Counted from the stretch's first letter, positions 28,327 through 39,081 are shown. The stretch: DNA of 64,000 nucleotides from Devosia subaequoris (GCF_014197055.1 NZ_JACIEW010000001.1:186001-250000), one strand, 5' to 3'. Translations and numbers: made by a program. The notes: generated by a model from the letters alone, not told the origin.

Positions 28327-30471
28327 TCAGCGTGGCGCGATACGCCAAGGCCGATTGAGGTTCTCAATGGCAGGACGGATGTCGAACTGCCCTGCCGCTG
28401 CATTCCAGACCAACCAATGTACGCCGCCCTCCTTCAATTCGCGCGGTCCGATGACCTGCCCCGCTGCGTAGCAGAATTGTGGAGGATAGATGCGCGCGAT
28501 CAACAGGTCGTGGCGACCGCAGTCCTCGGCGAAAGCTGCCGCATTGCGGACGGCTGCCACGCTATAGGCGGGATCGGCCAGAATACAGCCGAGGCTGTCA
28601 CACCGGGCCGCCGGGTGTGGGGCGGTGATTTCCGTCTGGTAGTGGTCGCTCCAGACATTGACGGCGAAACTGCCAGTTCGACCGGTCACCAGGGACATTT
28701 CGTCACCGTCGCGGATGGCGACGGCCTGGGTGGTGTCGGCGATCAGAATATCCGGGCGCGGCTCGAACCCGAACGCCAAGATGACGGGTAGCGCCAGCGC
28801 TGGCCCCAGCAAGCGCCAGCGGGTTTCCAGAAAGGCGAACCAGGCCAGAGCGATCAACCCTACGACCAGGGTCCAGCCGGCGAGCAGAGGATTGCCGGTC
28901 CAGCCCTGGCTCCAGGCAGCCACCAGCTCGGCGACATCGACCATGCGGTCAATGCCCCAGCCCATGATGGCCAGGCAGAGCCCGTCGATACCTAGCGGCA
29001 TGGCGAGAACGGACAAGACTCCGAAGGGCATGATAATCAGGCTGACAAAGGGCAAGGCCAGCACATTGCCGATGACACCTAACGGGGCAGTCTGCTGAAA
29101 GTGGTAGGCAGAAAACAACAATGTCGCCAGGCCCGCGACAAGGCTGGTCCAGGCCGTAGCGGCAACCACGCCGCCAATGCGGGATATGCGCCCTGTGGAT
29201 GGTGTTCCGCGCAGGCGCGGCAGTTCATAGATGCCGATGAGACCGACCACTGCGGCAAAGGAGAGCTGGAAGCTGGCCCTGAAGATGCTCGCGGGATCGA
29301 TGAGAATAATGATTATGGCGGCGATGGCGACATTGCGCATGGTCAAGGCCTGGCGGCCGGCCAGGACGGCGCCGAAGATCAGGGCGAGCATCAGGGTCGA
29401 GCGAAAGGCGGGCACATTGTCCACACCACCGGCCAACATCAGGTACAGAAAGGCCGCGACGATGCCTACCGCTGCGGAGATCTGCTTGATGGGCCAGGCC
29501 ACGAGGGCCGGAAACGAAGCTAGCGCCAAGCGTAAAAGCCAGTAGATGCCGCCAGCCACAATGGACAGGTGCAGGCCAGAGATCGAATAGATGTGCGCCA
29601 GGCCCGAGGCAGCCATGACATCGCGCGTCTCGTCGGTGATGTCGCTTTGATCCCCGACGACCATGGCCTTGCCGATCGCGGCAGTCGCCCCGTCCAGAAC
29701 GGTATCGATGCGGTTACCGATCGCGCTGCGCCAGCCTTGCACGTTCCGGGTCGGGTTCCAGACGTCGCCGTCGGCCAGGACCTCGACCGTACCAGTGGTG
29801 GAGCCATAGGACCCCACGCCGACGAAATAGGAATGAAATTGTCCGTCATGGGCACCGGGCAAGACCGGTCCGGGAATGGGCGCCAGGCGTAGGGCGGCCC
29901 GAAATCTATCGCCCGGCGCAAGCTTTGCAGCACCCGGCAGGACTATGCGGGCGCGGCGGATCGGCACCGGTCTGGCATTCTCGGCCGGCACGAATTGGGA
30001 GGCAATTATCCGGATCCGGTTGGCATCGGCAGAGAGAACCTCGTCGACTTGGGCCTCGTAGGTGCCATAGGCGGGGTAGGCCAGCATCGGGGTGCCAAAA
30101 GCGAGCCCGTGCAGGGGCAAGAGGCAGAAGCCGAGCCAGAAGGCCGCAAACTGAACAACGCCCCGGAGCCCATTCAGAGCGTGGCGGGCGCGCGACAAAA
30201 CCACCAGGCCGGCCAGTGCTATCGCCACGCCAGCGAGCAAGTAGGCCGATGGCTCAATCGGCATTGCGGCGTAGCAGATCAGCCCGGCGATCATGGAAAA
30301 CGGCAGCAGGACAAAAAGCCGGCGCTTCTCGACAGCACTGTCTATTGCGCTGCGCAGGCGCGCCGCTGCTGCGGGTTCTCCAGACGCGGACCAACCAGCT
30401 CGCTCGCCGCGCGCGCGAAACCATCCGGCCAGCCCGGACGTACTCTCGAGAACCCTTTGCCCTGCCCCCAT
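28327..30471 (-). CDS. comEC: ComEC/Rec2-family competence protein
   Basis: ComEC forms the inner-membrane channel for DNA uptake during transformation. This ~714-residue protein has several N-terminal membrane segments, a DUF4131-type soluble domain ([20 protein letters not shown]), then the Competence domain with [20 protein letters not shown] and YSISGLH as the signature. More membrane helices extend to about residue 540. The C-terminal ~160 residues occupy the metallo-beta-lactamase position but lack HxHxDH, and such degenerate ends are common in alphaproteobacterial ComEC. The start could be TTG 30492 or ATG 30471; I chose the ATG. Whether the organism is competent is unknown. Confidence 0.9.
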   Translation of the reverse strand: MGAGQRVLESTSGLAGWFRARGERAGWSASGEPAAAARLRSAIDSAVEKRRLFVLLPFSMIAGLICYAAMPIEPSAYLLAGVAIALAGLVVLSRARHALNGLRGVVQFAAFWLGFCLLPLHGLAFGTPMLAYPAYGTYEAQVDEVLSADANRIRIIASQFVPAENARPVPIRRARIVLPGAAKLAPGDRFRAALRLAPIPGPVLPGAHDGQFHSYFVGVGSYGSTTGTVEVLADGDVWNPTRNVQGWRSAIGNRIDTVLDGATAAIGKAMVVGDQSDITDETRDVMAASGLAHIYSISGLHLSIVAGGIYWLLRLALASFPALVAWPIKQISAAVGIVAAFLYLMLAGGVDNVPAFRSTLMLALIFGAVLAGRQALTMRNVAIAAIIIILIDPASIFRASFQLSFAAVVGLIGIYELPRLRGTPSTGRISRIGGVVAATAWTSLVAGLATLLFSAYHFQQTAPLGVIGNVLALPFVSLIIMPFGVLSVLAMPLGIDGLCLAIMGWGIDRMVDVAELVAAWSQGWTGNPLLAGWTLVVGLIALAWFAFLETRWRLLGPALALPVILAFGFEPRPDILIADTTQAVAIRDGDEMSLVTGRTGSFAVNVWSDHYQTEITAPHPAARCDSLGCILADPAYSVAAVRNAAAFAEDCGRHDLLIARIYPPQFCYAAGQVIGPRELKEGGVHWLVWNAAAGQFDIRPAIENLNRPWRIAPR

Positions 30472-30544
30472 GCGCCCTGCCCTTGCGCTCAAGCCCGCCT
30501 ATGCTACACACAGCCCCAAATTTCTCCAATCCTTCCGGTTCTCC

Positions 30545-31960
30545 ATGTCTCAGGTCGTCACGCGTTTTGCTCCTTCTCCCACCGGCTATCTGCACATCGG
30601 CGGTGCGCGAACAGCGCTGTTCAGCTGGGCCTTTGCGCAGAACAAGGGCGGCAAAATGCTCCTGCGCATCGAGGACACGGATCGGGAACGGTCAACCGAA
30701 GCCGCCGTCACCGCGCTGATCGATGGATTGAAATGGCTGGGGCTGGACTGGGAAGGCGAGCCGATCAGCCAGTTCTCCCGCGCGTCGCGTCATGCTGAAG
30801 TGGCCCACGAGCTGGTGAAGATGGGGCATGCCTATTATTGCTATTGTTCTCCCCAGGAGCTGGAGCAGATGCGTGAGGAGGCCCGCGCCGCCGGCAAGCC
30901 CCCGCGCTACAATGGCTATTGGCGGGACCGTGACGCCTCCGAGGCACCTGCCGACATCAAGCCAGTGATCCGCATCAAGGCGCCGCTGGAAGGCGAGATT
31001 GTCGTGCGCGACCATGTGCAGGGTGAAGTTGTGTTCAAAACCGAGAACCTGGATGACTTCATCATCCTGCGTTCCGATGGTACGCCGACCTATATGCATG
31101 CCGTGGTGGTCGACGATCACGATATGGGCGTGACCCACATCATACGCGGCGACGACCACCTGACCAATGCGGCCCGCCAGATCATCATCTACAACGCTAT
31201 GGGCTGGAATGTGCCGGAAATGGCGCATATCCCCCTGATACATGGGCCCGATGGTGCCAAGCTGTCCAAGCGGCACGGTGCGCTCGGGGTCGAGGCCTAT
31301 CGGCAGATGGGCTATCTGCCCGCGGCCCTGCGCAATTATCTGGCACGCCTGGGCTGGAGCCATGGCGATGACGAGTTCTTCACCACCGACCAGATGGTGG
31401 AGTGGTTCAGCCTCGAGGCACTCAACAAGGGCGCCGCGCGCTTCGACTTCGTCAAGCTTGAGAACATTAACGGGCACTATATCCGCGAAGCCGATCCCAG
31501 CTATCTCTATGACGTCATGGTCGATACGGCCAAGGAGGTCGGGCGCGACGAGGACGCCAAGGGCCTGATGGCCAACCACAATACGGTTCTGGCCGCGCTG
31601 CCCGAATTGCAGCCCCGCGCCAAGACAGTGCTTGAGCTGATCGATCTGGCCCAGTTCATCTATGCCCCGCGCCCGATTCAGCCCGATGAGAAGGCGGCAG
31701 CTTTGCTAACCGATGACGCCCGAGCTGTGCTTGCAAGCGTTGCCGATACGTTAGGGGGTCTTGCCGATTGGTCAGTGCCGAGCATTGATGCTGCCATGCG
31801 TGCCCTGGCGGAAGAAAAGGGTCTCAAGCTAGGCAAACTGGCACAGCCTTTGCGTGCGGCCCTCACCGGACGCACCGTGTCTCCGGGGATTTTCGAGGTC
31901 ATGGTGCTGATTGGACGGGAAGAGAGCCTTGCCCGACTCGGCGACCAGACTTCTGCCTGA
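30545..31960 (+). CDS. gltX: Glutamate-tRNA ligase
   Basis: This 471-residue class I aminoacyl-tRNA synthetase charges tRNA-Glu, and often tRNA-Gln in alphaproteobacteria, which then use GatCAB. The signatures are [20 protein letters not shown] (HIGH as HIGG) and [17 protein letters not shown] (KMSKS as KLSKR). [13 protein letters not shown] and [12 protein letters not shown] complete the active site. The true start at 30545 excludes the extension antisense to comEC. A GGCGC...GCGCC hairpin without a T-run follows the stop. gltA lies 185 bp downstream. Confidence 0.97.
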   Translation: MSQVVTRFAPSPTGYLHIGGARTALFSWAFAQNKGGKMLLRIEDTDRERSTEAAVTALIDGLKWLGLDWEGEPISQFSRASRHAEVAHELVKMGHAYYCYCSPQELEQMREEARAAGKPPRYNGYWRDRDASEAPADIKPVIRIKAPLEGEIVVRDHVQGEVVFKTENLDDFIILRSDGTPTYMHAVVVDDHDMGVTHIIRGDDHLTNAARQIIIYNAMGWNVPEMAHIPLIHGPDGAKLSKRHGALGVEAYRQMGYLPAALRNYLARLGWSHGDDEFFTTDQMVEWFSLEALNKGAARFDFVKLENINGHYIREADPSYLYDVMVDTAKEVGRDEDAKGLMANHNTVLAALPELQPRAKTVLELIDLAQFIYAPRPIQPDEKAAALLTDDARAVLASVADTLGGLADWSVPSIDAAMRALAEEKGLKLGKLAQPLRAALTGRTVSPGIFEVMVLIGREESLARLGDQTSA

Positions 31961-32021
31961 GGCGCAAAAACCGCGCCCTGTCGCCAGTCTGTCGGATAGA
32001 TAAGTCATACTCACCTATCGG

Positions 32022-32050
32022 TTGCTTGCGATGGGCAAGACCTGATACCT
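32022..32050 (+). promoter_or_regulatory. Putative gltA promoter
   Basis: TTGCTT (32022-32027) and ATACCT (32045-32050) with a 17-bp spacer lie ~95 bp before gltA. The -10 match is weak, but the position fits the 185-bp gap after gltX. Confidence 0.35.
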
Positions 32051-32145
32051 CTGCACCGGAAAATCGGCGCTTCAAGGGCGCCGCCCCCGGGTCCGCATTT
32101 CCTATCCTTTCCTGCGGACGAACGGGGTGAAGCGAGGAGAGCTCA

Positions 32146-33435
32146 ATGACCGAAAAAGTCGCCAAACTCGTCATCGGAGACCAGACCCACGAATTCCCCA
32201 TACTGAGTGGTACGGTGGGTCCGGATGTGATGGATATCCGTGCACTCTACGCCAAGACGGGGCTGTTCACCTACGACCCGGGGTTCACTTCCACAGCGGC
32301 GTGCGATAGCGCGATTACCTACATCGATGGCGACAAGGGCGAACTGCTTTATCGTGGATATCCCATCGAGCAGCTGGCCGATAAGTCCAGCTATCTCGAA
32401 GTTTGCTACCTGCTGCTCTATGGCGAGCTGCCGACGCCGACCCAGTTCAAGGAATTCGAGGCGCTGGTGACGCGCCACACCATGGTGCATGAGCAGATGC
32501 ACTATTTCTACCGTGGCTTCCGCCGCGACGCGCATCCGATGGCCATCATGACCGGCGTTGTTGGTGCCATGGCGGCTTTCTACCATGACAGCACCGACAT
32601 CAACGATCCGCAGCAGCGCGAGATTGCTTCGATCCGCATGATCGCCAAGATGCCGACGATTGCGGCCATGGCCTACAAGTATTCGGTCGGTCAGCCGTTC
32701 GTCTATCCGCGCAATGACCTCGATTACGCAGCGAACTTCCTGCATATGTGCTTCTCGGTCCCTGCCGAGGAATACAAGGTCGATCCCAAAATCGCCCGCG
32801 CAATGGACCTGATTTTCACGCTGCACGCCGATCACGAACAGAACGCATCGACTTCGACGGTGCGCCTGTCGGGCTCGTCGGACGCCAATCCGTTCGCCTG
32901 TATCGCTGCTGGCGTGGCTTGCCTCTGGGGCCCCGCCCATGGCGGCGCCAATGAGGCCTGCCTCAACATGCTGCGCGAAATCGGGACGGTGGACCGGATC
33001 CCCGAGTTCATTGCCCGCGCCAAGGACAAGAACGACCCGTTCCGCCTGATGGGCTTTGGTCACCGCGTCTACAAGAACTTCGACCCGCGCGCCAAGGTGA
33101 TGCAGGCCACGGCCAAGGAAGTGCTGGAGATCCTAGGGGTGGGCAATAATCCCACGCTGCAGGTAGCCCAGGAACTGGAGCGCATCGCGCTGGAAGATCA
33201 GTACTTCATCGATCGCAAGCTCTATCCGAATGTCGACTTCTATTCGGGCGTGATCCTGGATGCGATCGGTTTCCCCACCTCGATGTTTACCGTGCTGTTC
33301 GCCGTCGCCCGCACCGTTGGCTGGATCAGCCAGTGGAAGGAAATGATCGGCGACCCGCAGAAGAAGATCGGCCGTCCGCGTCAGCTCTACAATGGTGCCA
33401 CCGAGCGGGATTACGACCCGATCAGCGAGCGCTGA
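32146..33435 (+). CDS. gltA: Citrate synthase
   Basis: Citrate synthase condenses acetyl-CoA with oxaloacetate at the TCA entry point. The 429 residues match the hexameric type II enzyme of Gram-negative bacteria. The catalytic residues are visible: [18 protein letters not shown] (His), [15 protein letters not shown] (His) and [14 protein letters not shown] (His), with Asp in [21 protein letters not shown] precedes the ATG. The final 25 bp overlap the convergent lpxB 3' end. Confidence 0.98.
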   Translation: MTEKVAKLVIGDQTHEFPILSGTVGPDVMDIRALYAKTGLFTYDPGFTSTAACDSAITYIDGDKGELLYRGYPIEQLADKSSYLEVCYLLLYGELPTPTQFKEFEALVTRHTMVHEQMHYFYRGFRRDAHPMAIMTGVVGAMAAFYHDSTDINDPQQREIASIRMIAKMPTIAAMAYKYSVGQPFVYPRNDLDYAANFLHMCFSVPAEEYKVDPKIARAMDLIFTLHADHEQNASTSTVRLSGSSDANPFACIAAGVACLWGPAHGGANEACLNMLREIGTVDRIPEFIARAKDKNDPFRLMGFGHRVYKNFDPRAKVMQATAKEVLEILGVGNNPTLQVAQELERIALEDQYFIDRKLYPNVDFYSGVILDAIGFPTSMFTVLFAVARTVGWISQWKEMIGDPQKKIGRPRQLYNGATERDYDPISER

Positions 33436-34559
33436 TTGCGCCAGATTTCGAGGATCCGGTCCGCCGGATCCTCACGGAGATGCGGGCGCAACCCCGTTTC
33501 CATGATCCGATAAAGCTCGTCAAAGGCCTGCACCTGGTCCTGACGGGCTTTTTTGTTGCCCAGGAGTCCGGTCATAGCTGCCTTTGCCGGGCTGGCCAGA
33601 AGCGGTGCCGCGACGAATTCGGGCACAACCGGGCGCCCGAGAATGATGTTGGGCAGAGACACTTGCGGCCGGCCAAGCTTTGCGTAGGCACGCGACTGGT
33701 GACTATCAAGCGCGTAGATGACCACCATGGGGACGCGCGCCAGAGCCAATTCAAGGGTCACTGTGCCTGACACACACATGGCGCCAATGGCCTGCTGATA
33801 TATAGCGCGGCGCGTGGCGCGCGTGTCAACGACGCGGACTGGCGCTGACCAGCTGGCAGTTTCAGCGACCAGCCGGTCACGCAGTCGGGGCAAGGTCGGA
33901 ATGACCAGTTCAGTGACAGCTGCGTGATGGGCGAGATCGGCCGCCATCTCGCCCAATAGGGGCAAATGGCGGCGCAACTCGCCGTTCCGGCTGCCGGGTA
34001 GCAGCACAAGCGGTCCACGATCCGGTGGCGTGTGCGAACCGATGGCCTCGGCAATGGCGGGATGACCGACATAGCTGGTGGGTGGGCCGCCGAGCCGACT
34101 CATTGCCTCCGGTTCGAACGGGAGTACCGCCAACACGGCATCGAAGAGCGGCGCAAGGTGTTTGGCGCGCTCTGGATTGCGGGCCCAAACCGATGGCGCC
34201 ACATAGAGGACCAGGCGACCTGTGTAACCGCGCTTGCGCAGGCGCGCCGCCAAAAGGCGCGAGAAGTCCTGCGCATCGACGAGCACGACCATATCGGGGT
34301 TGGCGGCCAGAATGGCCTGGGCCGTCTGCTCGAGACGCCAAAGCAGGCGTGGCAGGTTGAGCAGCACATCGGTGATGCCCATGACCGCCAGATCGGACAT
34401 GGGAAAAAGCGAGGTCAGCCCCTGCCCTGCCAATTCATCGCCGCCGACACCGGACAGTTCCAGGCTCACCTTGTCACGAAGACGCGCTACCAGATCGGCG
34501 GCAATCCGATCTCCGGACGGCTCACCGGCCAGGATAAAGAGGCGCAGCGTGTCGCTCAT
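33411..34559 (-). CDS. lpxB: Lipid-A-disaccharide synthase
   Basis: LpxB joins UDP-2,3-diacylglucosamine and lipid X into the lipid A disaccharide at the inner membrane. The 382-residue GT-B protein begins [20 protein letters not shown] and contains [59 protein letters not shown] and [20 protein letters not shown]. It is last in the lpxD-fabZ-lpxA-lpxB run. lpxI, which makes its substrate in many relatives and usually lies before lpxB, is absent. Its stop lies inside the gltA 3' end. Confidence 0.96.
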   Translation of the reverse strand: MSDTLRLFILAGEPSGDRIAADLVARLRDKVSLELSGVGGDELAGQGLTSLFPMSDLAVMGITDVLLNLPRLLWRLEQTAQAILAANPDMVVLVDAQDFSRLLAARLRKRGYTGRLVLYVAPSVWARNPERAKHLAPLFDAVLAVLPFEPEAMSRLGGPPTSYVGHPAIAEAIGSHTPPDRGPLVLLPGSRNGELRRHLPLLGEMAADLAHHAAVTELVIPTLPRLRDRLVAETASWSAPVRVVDTRATRRAIYQQAIGAMCVSGTVTLELALARVPMVVIYALDSHQSRAYAKLGRPQVSLPNIILGRPVVPEFVAAPLLASPAKAAMTGLLGNKKARQDQVQAFDELYRIMETGLRPHLREDPADRILEIWRNQRSLIGS

Positions 34560-34580
34560 GGCTGCCTCAGGATTGGATGG

Positions 34581-35390
34581 CTATTCGGTTTCGCCGCCGT
34601 TACGGGGCAGCAGGATGGGCCGATCCTGGGCATCGGCAATGAAACGCACCACGTCCTGAACCAATGTGTCCTGGCTGAAGATTTCAGCCGCGTCTTCCAC
34701 GCGTTCCCGCAGCGTCCCCTCACTAGCAAAAATCTGCCGGTAGGCGGCGCGCAGACGGTGAATGGCTTCGCGCTCAAAGCCCCGGCGCTTGAGGCCAATG
34801 AGGTTAAGGCCTGTCAGGGTGGCACGATTCCCGACCGCCATGCCGTAGGGAATGACGTCGCCATCCACCATGGACTGCGCGCCAATGAAGGCATGCGCGC
34901 CAATGCGGGTGAACTGATGGATGACGCAGGTGCCGCCAAACCGGACAAAGTCTCCGATGTGACAATGCCCAGCAATGCCAACATAATTGGTGACCACTAC
35001 ATTATTGCCGACGATGACGTCATGAGCGATGTGGGCGGACGCCATGATCAGGCAGTCGTCGCCGATGCGCGTGACCATACCACCGTTTTCAGTACCCGGA
35101 TTGATGGTCACCGATTCCCGGATGGTGCAGTTCGCGCCGATCTCGAGGCGCGAATTCTCACCATGGAACTTGAGATCCTGCGGTTCATGTCCAACCGAGG
35201 CGAAGGGAAAGATGCGCGTGCCCGGCCCGATGGTCGTGTTGCCTTCGACAACAGCGTGCGACACCAGCTCGACATTGTCGCCAAGCGTCACATTGCTACC
35301 GACAATGCTGTATGGACCAATACGGACGTTTGCACCAAGCCTCGCCCCATCGGCGACAATCGCCGTGGGATGAATCACAGGGGCTGTCAC
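34581..35390 (-). CDS. lpxA: Acyl-ACP-UDP-GlcNAc O-acyltransferase
   Basis: LpxA transfers a 3-hydroxyacyl chain to UDP-GlcNAc, the first step of lipid A synthesis. The 269 residues consist of a left-handed beta-helix of hexapeptide repeats (e.g. IGPYSIVGSNVTLGDNVEL). The catalytic His is in IMASAHIAHDVIVGNN. A helical C-terminal domain follows, with YRQIFASEGTLRERVEDAA. The GTG start overlaps the fabZ stop (GTGA), so the genes are coupled. Confidence 0.97.
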   Translation of the reverse strand: MTAPVIHPTAIVADGARLGANVRIGPYSIVGSNVTLGDNVELVSHAVVEGNTTIGPGTRIFPFASVGHEPQDLKFHGENSRLEIGANCTIRESVTINPGTENGGMVTRIGDDCLIMASAHIAHDVIVGNNVVVTNYVGIAGHCHIGDFVRFGGTCVIHQFTRIGAHAFIGAQSMVDGDVIPYGMAVGNRATLTGLNLIGLKRRGFEREAIHRLRAAYRQIFASEGTLRERVEDAAEIFSQDTLVQDVVRFIADAQDRPILLPRNGGETE

Positions 35391-35860
35391 GCTTCGGCCC
35401 CCACGATCATCGCGGTGATTTCAGCTTCAGCAATGACAGTACCGTTGACCTTGGCCTTGGCTTCGTAACGGCCCACATTGCGGCGGCGATGCATCTTGGT
35501 GATGTGGAACTCGATGGTGTCGCCGGGCCCTGCGGGCTTGCGGAAACGGGCATTGTCGACCCCGAGCATCAGCACGATGTTCTTCCGGCCACCGTTGGAG
35601 TCGTGCTTGATGACGATCGCTCCGGCCGTCTGGGCCATGCCTTCGATGATCAGCACCCCAGGAAAGATCGGATTGTTTGGAAAATGCCCGAGAAAGATGG
35701 GCTCGTTGAATGTGACGTTCTTCACGCCAATGGCGGATTCATCGCCATTGATGTCAATGATCTTGTCGATCATCAAGAAGGGATAGCGGTGCGGCAGCGC
35801 CTCAAGAATTTCGGCGATGCTCATAGCATTGAGTTCGGTGACGGCGGTGGTTTCGTTCAT
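35387..35860 (-). CDS. fabZ: 3-hydroxyacyl-ACP dehydratase
   Basis: FabZ dehydrates 3-hydroxyacyl-ACP in fatty acid elongation and competes with LpxA/LpxD for the same substrates, which explains its place in the lpx operon. The 157-residue hotdog protein has LPHRYPFLMIDKI and the active-site helix GHFPNNPIFPGVLIIEGMAQ with catalytic His and Glu. The ATG (35860), preceded by a GGAG sequence, overlaps the lpxD stop. The longer frame upstream belongs to lpxD antisense sequence. Confidence 0.97.
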   Translation of the reverse strand: MNETTAVTELNAMSIAEILEALPHRYPFLMIDKIIDINGDESAIGVKNVTFNEPIFLGHFPNNPIFPGVLIIEGMAQTAGAIVIKHDSNGGRKNIVLMLGVDNARFRKPAGPGDTIEFHITKMHRRRNVGRYEAKAKVNGTVIAEAEITAMIVGAEA

Positions 35861-36885
35861 CCCCGCTTCTCCCCCTTCGACAGTTTCCGCACAACGGCGA
35901 GTTCTCGCCAGAAATCTCTTATATCCTGCGCCGGAGCACCAGCAAGCTTGGACCCGGCGGGCCAGTCCTTGGTCACGGCCGCCCGGCCATGAACTACCGA
36001 ACCCGCGCCAATGCTGAGATGACCAGAGGTGCCAACCCCGCCGCCCATCAACACGCCATCGCCCAGGATTGTGGAACCGGACAGACCGCTCATGGCTGCA
36101 ATAAGACAGTTGCGGCCAATACGGCAATTGTGACCGATCTGGACCAGATTATCGATTTTTGAGCCTTCGCCCAAAACCGTGTCGCCCAGCGCGCCTCGGT
36201 CGATTGTGCTGTTGGCGCCAATTTCGACGCGGTCCTGAATGACCACCCGACCCAGTTGCGGAATCTTGCGATTGGACTGGCCAAAATCGAGCCAGCCGAA
36301 ACCCTCCGTGCCGACGCGAACGCCCGAGTGCAGCACGACTTCATTGCCCAAATGGGCACAGTCAACGGTGCAATTGGCGGCAATGACGCAGTTGCGACCG
36401 ATGGTGACGCCAGCACCGATAACGGTATTGGCGCCGATCACGGTTCCGCGGCCAATTTCCACCCCGGCGCCCACCACGACATTGGTGCCGAGGGTCACAT
36501 CGCGCTCAAACACCGGTGCGCCCAGATCCTCACGCCCTGCGGCAATGATCGACCGGGTACTGGAGGGATAGAGCGCATCAAGAATGTCGGCAAAGATGTT
36601 GTGCGGCTTTTCGATCACGACCGCGGCGCAGCCCTCCGGAACCGCGTCCTTGAGGGCCGGGGACACCAGAACGGCACTCGCTGAAGTGACGCGCAGTTCC
36701 TCGATGTAGCTTTGCTGCGCCGCCAGGGCGAGTTCGCCCGGCCCGGCCAAGTTGAGTTCGGCGACCCCGGTGATCGTGAGTTCAGGATTCCCCAGGCCCG
36801 CCGCCAAGTCTGACTGACCAACCAGAGCAAGCAATGCGCCCAGGGTCTGTGGACCGGCGAAGCGATGGAAACGGGTGTCGACCAT
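35857..36885 (-). CDS. lpxD: UDP-3-O-acylglucosamine N-acyltransferase
   Basis: LpxD adds the N-linked acyl chain in the third lipid A step. The 342 residues have a uridine-binding N-terminal domain (RFHRFAGPQTLGALLALVG), a hexapeptide-repeat beta-helix core and the catalytic His in LVQIGHNCRIGRNCLI. The C-terminal end is a helix (FWRELAVVRKLSKGEK). A hairpin with a T-rich tail lies between bamA and lpxD, so lpxD expression may be partly uncoupled from bamA. Confidence 0.96.
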   Translation of the reverse strand: MVDTRFHRFAGPQTLGALLALVGQSDLAAGLGNPELTITGVAELNLAGPGELALAAQQSYIEELRVTSASAVLVSPALKDAVPEGCAAVVIEKPHNIFADILDALYPSSTRSIIAAGREDLGAPVFERDVTLGTNVVVGAGVEIGRGTVIGANTVIGAGVTIGRNCVIAANCTVDCAHLGNEVVLHSGVRVGTEGFGWLDFGQSNRKIPQLGRVVIQDRVEIGANSTIDRGALGDTVLGEGSKIDNLVQIGHNCRIGRNCLIAAMSGLSGSTILGDGVLMGGGVGTSGHLSIGAGSVVHGRAAVTKDWPAGSKLAGAPAQDIRDFWRELAVVRKLSKGEKRG

Positions 36886-36904
36886 GATGTCACTTAAACA
36901 GAAA

Positions 36905-36932
36905 GAGCCGCGGCGCTACCGCCCCGCGGCTC
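36905..36932 (-). terminator. Hairpin terminator/attenuator between bamA and lpxD
   Basis: On the minus strand GAGCCGCGG pairs with CCGCGGCTC across a 10-nt loop and is followed by TTTCTGTTT. It lies 25 bp after the bamA stop and 20 bp before the lpxD start. It may partly stop transcription inside the gene run. Confidence 0.7.
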
Positions 36933-36957
36933 CGAAAAATTATTCACACCGGCCGGA

Positions 36958-39081
36958 CTAGAGCAGGGTCGAGATGGTGAACTGGAACATCTGCGTGCGG
37001 TCGTCGGTCGACTTATTCAGAACATGAGCAAAGTCGCCGCGCAGCGGACCAAAAGGCGAATCCCAGATAAGCGACGCACCAACCGAAGTGCGCCAGGGCT
37101 GGTCGTTGCTCGTGGCAACCGCACCACCACCACCAATGATGTCGCTACTATCGCCAATCCAGGCTGCGTCCGCCCAGACCGCACCGCTCAGGCCGTAACT
37201 TTCCGGCAGGCCTGGGATCGGGAATTCGATCTCACCGGAAATGCCGGCGAACATTGTCGTGCCGACATATTCGCCAGTGCCAAGGCGCGGACCAAAGCCA
37301 CGGCCTTCAAAGCCACGGATAAGCTGTGAGCCGGGCGTAAACGCCTCGACCGAATGAACGCTTCCGCCATTCATGCTGTTGATGACGCCAGCCTGACCAC
37401 GAATGCTGCCAACCACGCCGCTATCCGGGATCAACGGGACAAAATAGCGTGCACGCGCCTCGGAGCGAAGCAGGTTGTGGTCCCATCCGATATAGCGCTG
37501 GGTAAAGGTCGCATACAGACCTTCAGTCGGGTTCTGGACGTCGTCCACACCGTTCCAGGTCAGCGTGTAGCCAATAAACGCCTTGTTGAATTCCTGACCG
37601 TTCGAGACCAGCGAGGACTTATAAGTTGGGTTCCCTTCGGTATCGGCAATGACCATACGCTCATAACCGCCGAAGAACTGTGCATTGAGAGCACTGGTCA
37701 ACGGAACGCCCACGCGCAGCTGACCACCAGTGGTCTGCGTGCCGTAGAAGCTGGCCGAGGTCTCGTCGTTGATGCGATGATAGGCGTCCACACCGGCGGA
37801 AACCTTGAGGCCCATGAAGCGCGGCTCGGTGAACGAGAAGTCGAAGGTGCGGCCCGATTGCGAGGCACCGATGGCCGCCCGCAAATACTGGCCGCGGCCG
37901 AGGAAATTGCGCTCGGTCAGCGAAAGCTCGCCCAGGATGCCATCGGTGGTGGAGTAACCGGCGGTCGCGCCATATTCACCGGTGGACTGTTCCTCGACAT
38001 TGATATTGAGGACGATCTTGTCCGGTGACGAACCGGGGGCCGTGGAAATATCGATCCTGGAGAAATAGCCAAGAGCGTCGATATTGTTGCGGCCCCGGAT
38101 CACCATGGAGCGGTTGAACGGGTCGCCTTCAGCAAAATCAAGCTCACGACGAATGACGAAGTCGCGCGTCTTGATGTTGCCGGTGATGTTGATGCGCTCG
38201 ACATAGATGCGCGCACCTTCGTCGACCAGATAGGTGACGTTGAAGGAATTGGTCGCTGCATCGCGATCCAGGCGAGCCCGTACGTCGGCGAAGGAGTAGC
38301 CCTGAACGGTGGCCTCATAGGCCATGTCTTCGATGGACTTCTGCAGCTCGAGCGCGGAATAGGTTGCGCCCTGTCCGGTGCGCACCGTGCCGCGCAGAGC
38401 ATCGGTATTCAGTCCATCAATGCTGGTTTCGATACCGACATTGCCGAACTCATACTTCTGACCTTCATTGACGGTCACGTTGACGAAGTACGCATTGCGC
38501 GCGGCGTCATATTCGGCAACCGAATTGACCTGCGCGTCGGGGAAACCACGATTGGCGTAGTAAGCCCGGATGCGCTCGCGATCGACGGCCATCTTCTGCT
38601 CGTCATAGGTATCGTCGCGGAGCAACCAGCTCAGAATACCCGACTCCTTGGTGAGCATGGCCCCCTTGAGGTTGCCCGCACCAATGGAGTTATTGCCGGT
38701 GAAGTTGATCGCGGCGATACCGGCGCGCTCGCCTTCATTGATCTCGAAGATAACCCGCACGCGACCGTCTGTGGTTTGCTCGGTGCGCGCCGTCACAGAA
38801 ACGGAATTAAACCCGTCCCGATCATAGGCCAGGCGAATGCTTTCGATATCCGCGTTAAGACGCTGCTGGCTGTAAATTCCCGAGGTCGAGATATCGACCA
38901 TGGTCAGGAGTTGACTGTCGGGGAAGCGGCGATTGCCTTCGAACAGCACTGAAGCAACCAACTGCTCCTGCGCCTGTGCCGTCACGACGCCAAGGACAGG
39001 CACGCCAGCAACCATGGGGGCAGCCCCCAGAATGGCTATCGCCGAAACCGCGCCACGCATCAACTTGGTGGGGTGAATCAT
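36958..39081 (-). CDS. bamA: Outer membrane protein assembly factor BamA
   Basis: BamA is the core of the beta-barrel assembly machine in the outer membrane. The 707 residues comprise a signal peptide (~1-38, ending VVTAQAQ), five POTRA domains (EQLVASVLFEGNRRFPDSQL onward) and an Omp85 barrel. The barrel contains GGAVATSNDQPWRTSVG and the conserved loop VRGF-like motif as LIRGFEGRGFGPRLG. The last residue is Leu instead of the usual Phe or Trp. The ATG 39081 directly precedes the signal peptide; a longer frame adds a non-secretory stretch. rseP lies 183 bp upstream. Confidence 0.96.
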   Translation of the reverse strand: MIHPTKLMRGAVSAIAILGAAPMVAGVPVLGVVTAQAQEQLVASVLFEGNRRFPDSQLLTMVDISTSGIYSQQRLNADIESIRLAYDRDGFNSVSVTARTEQTTDGRVRVIFEINEGERAGIAAINFTGNNSIGAGNLKGAMLTKESGILSWLLRDDTYDEQKMAVDRERIRAYYANRGFPDAQVNSVAEYDAARNAYFVNVTVNEGQKYEFGNVGIETSIDGLNTDALRGTVRTGQGATYSALELQKSIEDMAYEATVQGYSFADVRARLDRDAATNSFNVTYLVDEGARIYVERINITGNIKTRDFVIRRELDFAEGDPFNRSMVIRGRNNIDALGYFSRIDISTAPGSSPDKIVLNINVEEQSTGEYGATAGYSTTDGILGELSLTERNFLGRGQYLRAAIGASQSGRTFDFSFTEPRFMGLKVSAGVDAYHRINDETSASFYGTQTTGGQLRVGVPLTSALNAQFFGGYERMVIADTEGNPTYKSSLVSNGQEFNKAFIGYTLTWNGVDDVQNPTEGLYATFTQRYIGWDHNLLRSEARARYFVPLIPDSGVVGSIRGQAGVINSMNGGSVHSVEAFTPGSQLIRGFEGRGFGPRLGTGEYVGTTMFAGISGEIEFPIPGLPESYGLSGAVWADAAWIGDSSDIIGGGGAVATSNDQPWRTSVGASLIWDSPFGPLRGDFAHVLNKSTDDRTQMFQFTISTLL

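Noticed and set aside
34032..35468. A 478-codon plus-strand frame
   Set aside because: Antisense to lpxB and lpxA, whose catalytic motifs are intact.
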